Shown: positions 34,014 to 38,394 of the stretch, piece by piece
How the letters are laid out: each line of letters opens with the position of its first letter
Position numbering within the stretch: position 1 is the stretch's first letter
Origin: Chloroflexota bacterium
GTDB lineage: Bacteria; Chloroflexota; Dehalococcoidia; UBA1151; TMED-70
NCBI GenBank assembly: GCA_002721875.1
Contig: PBLU01000003.1
Coordinates: forward strand, 1 to 38,394
DNA length: 38,394 nt
Direction: 5' to 3'
The notes under the pieces: model-generated
What the model saw: the letters and a program-made list of their open reading frames with translations, nothing else
Told to the model about the DNA's origin: nothing
Database searches by the model: none
Program-made: the position numbers and the translations under genes

Positions 34014-35460
34014 CATCTCAGGATTTAAAAACCAAAAAAGAAATACAGAAAAAAGAAAGCCAGTAGCGGAAAGAATTAAGAACTGGAAAGAAATTTACGT
34101 TCCTTGGACAAAAGAGGAAGCTAAAGCTCAAGCATCTAGATGTATGGACTGTGGAGTTCCTTTTTGTAATAATGGATGTCCCTTAGGAAATCTTATACCT
34201 GAATTTAATGATCTAGTTTATAAAGAGGACTGGGAATCTGCATACTTGAGATTATCTGCGACTAATAATTTTCCTGAATTTACGGGAAGAATATGTCCAG
34301 CACCTTGCGAAGCTTCTTGTACTCTTTCTATAAATAATGACCCGGTTTCCATAGAAATGATAGAAAAAAATATAATTGAGAAAGCTTGGGAGTCTGGCCT
34401 AGTAAAACCTGAGCCTCCAAAAATTAGAACAGGTAAAAAAATAGCTATAATTGGTTCAGGACCTGCCGGTCTTGCCGCAGCACAACAGTTGAATAGGGCT
34501 GGGCATGAAATTACAGTTTTTGAAAAAAGTGAAAAACCTGGAGGATTATTAAGATTTGGGATACCTGAATTTAAGCTTGAAAAATCAGTAGTTGAAAGAA
34601 GAATTAAGCTTCTTTCACAAGAAGGAATAATTTTTAAATGTTCAGTTGATGTTGGCATAGACATAAAAGCTAAAGAACTTCTAGAGACTTTTGACTCAAT
34701 TTGTCTTGCAGGAGGTTCTACAGTTCCTAGAGACCTTCCTATAAAAGGAAGGGAATTAGATGGTGTACATTTTGCTATGGACTTTCTTTCCGAACAAAAT
34801 AGATGGAATGATAATCCAAAAGACAGGAATATTACTGCAAAAGATAAAAATGTAGTTATTATCGGTGGTGGAGATACTGGAGCGGATTGTTTAGGTACTT
34901 CAATTCGACAAGGAGCAAAAACAATAACTCAAATTGAAATCATGCCTGAGCCCCCTGAAGGTAGAGCAGCAGATAATCCTTGGCCTGAGTGGCCCATGAT
35001 ACTACGTACTTCTTCAGCTCATGAAGAGGGTGGTAACAGGCAATATAGCATATTAACTAAAGAGTTTAAAGGATCAGAAAAATTAGAAAAAATGATTTGT
35101 GAAAAAGTTGAATGGAAAAAAGGTAGTTCAGGCAAATATACTATGGAAAAAATAGAAAATAGTAATTTTGAAATCAAATCGGAACTAGTTCTTTTAGCTA
35201 TGGGATTTGTCCATCCTTTACAAGAAGGGTTATTAGATGATCTTGGAGTAAATTTTGATGATAGAGGTAACGTCAAAACAGATGAAAGTCTTATGACAAA
35301 TATTAATAAAATATTTTCTTGTGGTGATATGCAAAGAGGTCAGTCTCTAGTAGTTCATGCTATTGCCAGTGGAAGATCTTGTGCAAAAAAAATAGATACT
35401 TTTCTTCAGGGGAATTCAAACTTACCCGATGTAAAAGGATACTTTAGAAAAGTGAATTAG
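34006..35460 (+). CDS. gltD: Glutamate synthase small subunit
   Basis: A 484-residue NAD(P)H-oxidising flavoprotein that feeds electrons to GltB. Seen: N-terminal 4Fe-4S cysteines (C46, C49, C54, C58 in RCMDCGVPFCNNGCPLG; C97, C101, C105 in RICPAPCEASC), the FAD-binding GSGPAG (150-155), GGLLRFGIPEFKLEK, the NAD(P)-binding IIGGGDTGADCLG (near 285), and the C-terminal FSCGDMQRGQSLVVHAIASGR. Normal length. The ATG overlaps gltB by 8 bases, which suggests balanced coupled translation of the two subunits. nadE follows after 15 bases. Confidence 0.98.
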   Translation: MGSISGFKNQKRNTEKRKPVAERIKNWKEIYVPWTKEEAKAQASRCMDCGVPFCNNGCPLGNLIPEFNDLVYKEDWESAYLRLSATNNFPEFTGRICPAPCEASCTLSINNDPVSIEMIEKNIIEKAWESGLVKPEPPKIRTGKKIAIIGSGPAGLAAAQQLNRAGHEITVFEKSEKPGGLLRFGIPEFKLEKSVVERRIKLLSQEGIIFKCSVDVGIDIKAKELLETFDSICLAGGSTVPRDLPIKGRELDGVHFAMDFLSEQNRWNDNPKDRNITAKDKNVVIIGGGDTGADCLGTSIRQGAKTITQIEIMPEPPEGRAADNPWPEWPMILRTSSAHEEGGNRQYSILTKEFKGSEKLEKMICEKVEWKKGSSGKYTMEKIENSNFEIKSELVLLAMGFVHPLQEGLLDDLGVNFDDRGNVKTDESLMTNINKIFSCGDMQRGQSLVVHAIASGRSCAKKIDTFLQGNSNLPDVKGYFRKVN

Positions 35461-35475
35461 GACTGAGATATACAG

Positions 35476-37212
35476 ATGTCTAGTATCAGGATATCAATGA
35501 ATCAAATTAATACTAAAGTGGGATCTTTAGATATTAATTCTGAAAAAATAATTAAAAAAATATCTGAAGCTAAAAGTAAAGAATGTGATATTATATGCTT
35601 CCCAGAGCTCTCAGTTACTGGGTATCCCCCAGAAGATCTAGTTCTAAGTGATAAGTTTATAGAAAATAATAAAAAAGCTGTAAACCAAATAATAAATCAT
35701 ACTAAAAATATAACAGCTATAGTTGGTTTCATTGATAAAGATAAATTCGGAACTTATAATGCAGCAGCTATTATCTCACGCAAAAAATTATTAGCTATAT
35801 ATAGAAAAAATAAATTACCAAATTATGGAGTATTTGATGAAAAAAGATATTTTACTAGAGGAAAAGAATTAGTTGTATTAAATAATAAAGATATAAAAAT
35901 AGGAATAAGTATTTGCGAGGATATATGGGATGATTTTGAAATTTGTAAATTACAGTCAAAGCTAAATTGTAATCTTCTACTAAACATAAATGGATCTCCT
36001 TATGACTTAAATAAAAAAGAATTAAGAAAAACTCACCTTAGTAAAGTTGCTAAAGAATGTAATTCACACTTGATATATATAAATAGTGTTGGGGGCCAAG
36101 ATGAGTTGATCTTCGACGGTAGTTCAATGGTTATAAATAATAAGGGCAAAATTATATCTTATTTACCTAGCTTTCAAGAAAAAGACGAAATAATTGATTT
36201 AGAAATTTCAAAAAAAATAAATAATATAGAAAAATCAGAAAATCATATTTATACGATTATAGAAAAAGATATTAAAATTAATAACCATAATGAAATTAAG
36301 TCTTTAGGAGAAATAAAAGAATCAAATGAACTGGATGATATATTGAATGCTCTTATATTAGGAACTAAAGATTATGCTTGGAAAAATGGATTCGAAAAAT
36401 GTTTAGTAAGTTTATCTGGTGGAATTGATTCTGCTTTAGTTACTTATATTGCAGTTATGGCTGTTGGTAAAGAAAATGTAAAAGTAGTAACATTGCCTTC
36501 TAAATATTCCTCAAGTCATTCAATAATAGACTCCGAAGGGCTTTGTAATAACCTAGGCATTGAACTTATCAATATTCCAATAAAAGATTCCCATGATTCT
36601 ATATTAGGAACATTAAAAAATATTTTTCAAGGAACCAAAGAAAATAATGCAGAGGAAAATTTACAATCTCGGATAAGAGGTAATTTAATAATGGCAATAT
36701 CAAATAAATTTTCTTGGCTTGTCCTTTCCACAGGGAATAAATCTGAAATGGCAACTGGATATGCCACTCTATATGGAGACATGGCTGGAGGTTTTTCTGT
36801 TCTAAAAGATGTTCCTAAAACATTGGTCTACAAACTAGCTAATCATATAAATGAGACCTCTGATTTAGAAATAATACCAAAGAATATAATAATTAAACCT
36901 CCATCAGCTGAGTTACGACCAAATCAGTTTGATAATGATACTTTACCTGACTATGGAATTTTAGATAAAATTATTGAAAAATATATTGAACAAAAACAAA
37001 GTATAGAAGAAATATTAAACTCTTCAGATGTAACATCAATAATGTCAGAAGAAAGAATAATCGAAATTTTGAGAATGATTGATAGAAATGAATACAAAAG
37101 AAGACAGTCACCACCTGGAGTAAAGATAACTCCTTTGGCCTTTGGAAGAGATAGAAGATATCCAATCTCTTCAGATTATGAATTTTCTTATAAAAACTTT
37201 ACTGATTCCTAA
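35476..37212 (+). CDS. nadE: Glutamine-dependent NAD+ synthetase
   Basis: A 578-residue two-domain enzyme for the last step of NAD synthesis, amidation of nicotinate adenine dinucleotide. The N-terminal nitrilase-type glutaminase has its triad E44 (FPELSVTGYPPEDL), K113 (RKNKLPNYGVFDE) and C147 (GISICEDIWDD). The C-terminal synthetase has the PP-loop SLSGGIDSALV (near 312-322), NKSEMATGYATLYGDMAGGF, and the end SPPGVKITPLAFGRDRRYP. It uses glutamine as nitrogen donor, which makes sense of its place behind glnA-gltB-gltD. The last four genes could share a nitrogen-responsive promoter upstream of the regulator. Confidence 0.96.
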   Translation: MSSIRISMNQINTKVGSLDINSEKIIKKISEAKSKECDIICFPELSVTGYPPEDLVLSDKFIENNKKAVNQIINHTKNITAIVGFIDKDKFGTYNAAAIISRKKLLAIYRKNKLPNYGVFDEKRYFTRGKELVVLNNKDIKIGISICEDIWDDFEICKLQSKLNCNLLLNINGSPYDLNKKELRKTHLSKVAKECNSHLIYINSVGGQDELIFDGSSMVINNKGKIISYLPSFQEKDEIIDLEISKKINNIEKSENHIYTIIEKDIKINNHNEIKSLGEIKESNELDDILNALILGTKDYAWKNGFEKCLVSLSGGIDSALVTYIAVMAVGKENVKVVTLPSKYSSSHSIIDSEGLCNNLGIELINIPIKDSHDSILGTLKNIFQGTKENNAEENLQSRIRGNLIMAISNKFSWLVLSTGNKSEMATGYATLYGDMAGGFSVLKDVPKTLVYKLANHINETSDLEIIPKNIIIKPPSAELRPNQFDNDTLPDYGILDKIIEKYIEQKQSIEEILNSSDVTSIMSEERIIEILRMIDRNEYKRRQSPPGVKITPLAFGRDRRYPISSDYEFSYKNFTDS

Positions 37213-37244
37213 AATTTTCAACATTATGATATAAGATTAAAAGT

Positions 37245-38378
37245 ATGATTATGAAACTCTACACATTCATAACAATCTTATCTTTATTTTTTGTTTCATG
37301 TGATAATGATCAATGGGATACACCAGAAGAGTCAGATTTAGTTATTCAAGAAAATAAACCATTAGAAGATTCAGAAAATAAATATAAAGATATTTACATT
37401 AAATCAACTAAATCAGTTGTTCAAATAGATTTGTATTCTAGAGATCTATCTGGGATCCCAGATAATAAAATTGGAACAGGTTCAGGTTTTCTTTGGGATA
37501 ATAATGGGAATATACTAACTAATTATCATGTTATTCAACCAGCCGTGTCGAATAATAACCCTATAATTGTAGTAAGAACAATTAATAACGATGAATACTT
37601 AGCAAATATAGTTGGATTAGATTCTTCTGCTGATTTGGCAATCATAAAAATTTATAATCCTAACAATGATGAAAAAATAAATGCATTATCTCCTCTTGAG
37701 TTATATGACTCTGATCTTATATCTCCAGGCGACTTGACTATAGCAATTGGCAGCCCCTTTGATCAAGAATTTACCATGACTACCGGTATCGTTAGTGCCA
37801 TTGGTAGATCTTTAGATTCAACATTTACTCCATATAAGATTCCAAGTGTAATCCAAACAGATGCTGCAATAAATCCAGGAAATTCTGGTGGCCCTCTGCT
37901 CAATAAGGATGGTAAGGTGATTGGAATAAATACTCAAATAAAAAGTAGTTCAAGGCAAAATTCAGGCGTTGGATTTGCTGTGCCAATAAATTTAGCCAAA
38001 AGAGTTGTAAAAAATATTATTAATGGCAAAAATCACAAATATTCATATTTAGGAATAACTGCCTTAAATTTAGATTTCGGAACAAGGATAAGAGCTGATA
38101 TAGAAGAAAACTTCAAGGGAATACTAATACTCAATGTTTTATCTAATGGACCTGCAGATAAATCTGGTATTTTAGGTGATTCATCTTCTTCAATGTCAAG
38201 CATAAATTATGATGGTGACATAATAACAAAAATAGATAACTTTAAAATAAATACATTTGAAGACTTAATATCCTATTTAGCACTTAACACTGAACCTGGG
38301 GATATAGTAAAAATAGAAGTAGTTAGAGATTATAAATACCTAAATTTAGAGGTTAATTTAGAGGCTAGACCCGACTAA
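37245..38378 (+). CDS. HtrA/DegP-like serine protease lipoprotein with one PDZ domain
   Basis: A 377-residue S1C-family envelope protease. Residues 1-18 form a hydrophobic signal ending FVSC, with the putative lipidated Cys at 19; the -3 residue is Phe, so the lipobox is imperfect. The catalytic triad is H95 (LTNYHVI), D130 (SSADLAII) and S214 (NPGNSGGPLLN). A single PDZ domain occupies about residues 266-375, with ILILNVLSNGPADKSGI (292-308) as the ligand-binding strand region. HtrA proteases degrade or refold damaged proteins outside the membrane. It begins 32 bases after nadE; TATGATATAAG-like sequence in that gap may be a -10 element, so separate expression is possible. ATG 37251, two codons on, is an alternative start. 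Confidence 0.92.
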   Translation: MIMKLYTFITILSLFFVSCDNDQWDTPEESDLVIQENKPLEDSENKYKDIYIKSTKSVVQIDLYSRDLSGIPDNKIGTGSGFLWDNNGNILTNYHVIQPAVSNNNPIIVVRTINNDEYLANIVGLDSSADLAIIKIYNPNNDEKINALSPLELYDSDLISPGDLTIAIGSPFDQEFTMTTGIVSAIGRSLDSTFTPYKIPSVIQTDAAINPGNSGGPLLNKDGKVIGINTQIKSSSRQNSGVGFAVPINLAKRVVKNIINGKNHKYSYLGITALNLDFGTRIRADIEENFKGILILNVLSNGPADKSGILGDSSSSMSSINYDGDIITKIDNFKINTFEDLISYLALNTEPGDIVKIEVVRDYKYLNLEVNLEARPD

Positions 38379-38394
38379 AGAAAACTGCTTGTAC

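Overview
The window is AT-rich and densely packed. It is bacterial chromosome dominated by one very long ribosomal-protein operon on the minus strand, flanked by plus-strand housekeeping genes. I infer a low-GC member of the Chloroflexota, possibly a marine lineage. The evidence is a TPTPTP-stalk lipoprotein with a 'VTKVVETEK' segment after its lipobox, an L3 with a THGQSDRHRAVGSIGAG-type loop, a GuaB3-type IMP dehydrogenase, and an orphan OmpR-like regulator directly upstream of glnA. This placement is by resemblance only. There is no rRNA, tRNA, CRISPR array, insertion sequence or prophage gene that I can see. No stretch longer than 300 bases lacks a gene; the longest gap is the 230-base divergent promoter region 27121-27350.

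Layout. 1-1312 (+): a 5'-truncated protein ending in a Pro-Ala tail, a strong intrinsic terminator, then a lipoprotein with Thr-Pro repeats. 1335-2946 (-): larE followed by an SDR-family gene whose usual catalytic Tyr and Lys are absent. 3135-7483 (+): guaB3-hisS-prfA-prmC, ending in a 4-base convergent overlap with rpsI. 7480-27120 (-): transcribed from the 27.2 kb promoter in the order rpsL, rpsG, fusA, rpsJ, rplC, rplD, rplW, rplB, rpsS, rplV, rpsC, rplP, rpmC, rpsQ, rplN, rplX, rplE, rpsN, rpsH, rplF, rplR, rpsE, rpmD, rplO, secY, adk, map, infA, rpmJ, rpsM, rpsK, rpsD, rpoA, rplQ, truA, rplM, rpsI. This joins the str, S10, spc, alpha and L13 operons, without tuf. The two smallest genes, rpmD and rpmJ, were read directly from the sequence. 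27351-37212 (+): a nitrogen-assimilation operon of a pseudo-receiver OmpR-type regulator, glnA, gltB, gltD and glutamine-dependent nadE, followed by an HtrA-like lipoprotein protease.

How the genes work together. The long operon supplies the translation machinery, RNA polymerase alpha, the SecY channel, methionine aminopeptidase and adenylate kinase. The guaB3 operon adds GMP synthesis, His-tRNA charging, and RF1 with its methyltransferase. The glnA operon takes ammonium to glutamine and glutamate, then to NAD.

Most notable observations. (1) S4, S14 and L36 are all in their zinc-free forms. (2) rplD contains an A9 run where a one-base slip would add a 17-residue basic tail ending on the rplW start. 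(3) The regulator before glnA has lost its phosphoacceptor Asp and receiver Lys. (4) The glutamine synthetase has a rewritten flap/NRS loop. (5) The SDR lacks YxxxK. (6) TTG start codons are common. I found no wholly new multi-gene system; the strongest candidate for new biology is the regulator together with its divergent glutamine synthetase.
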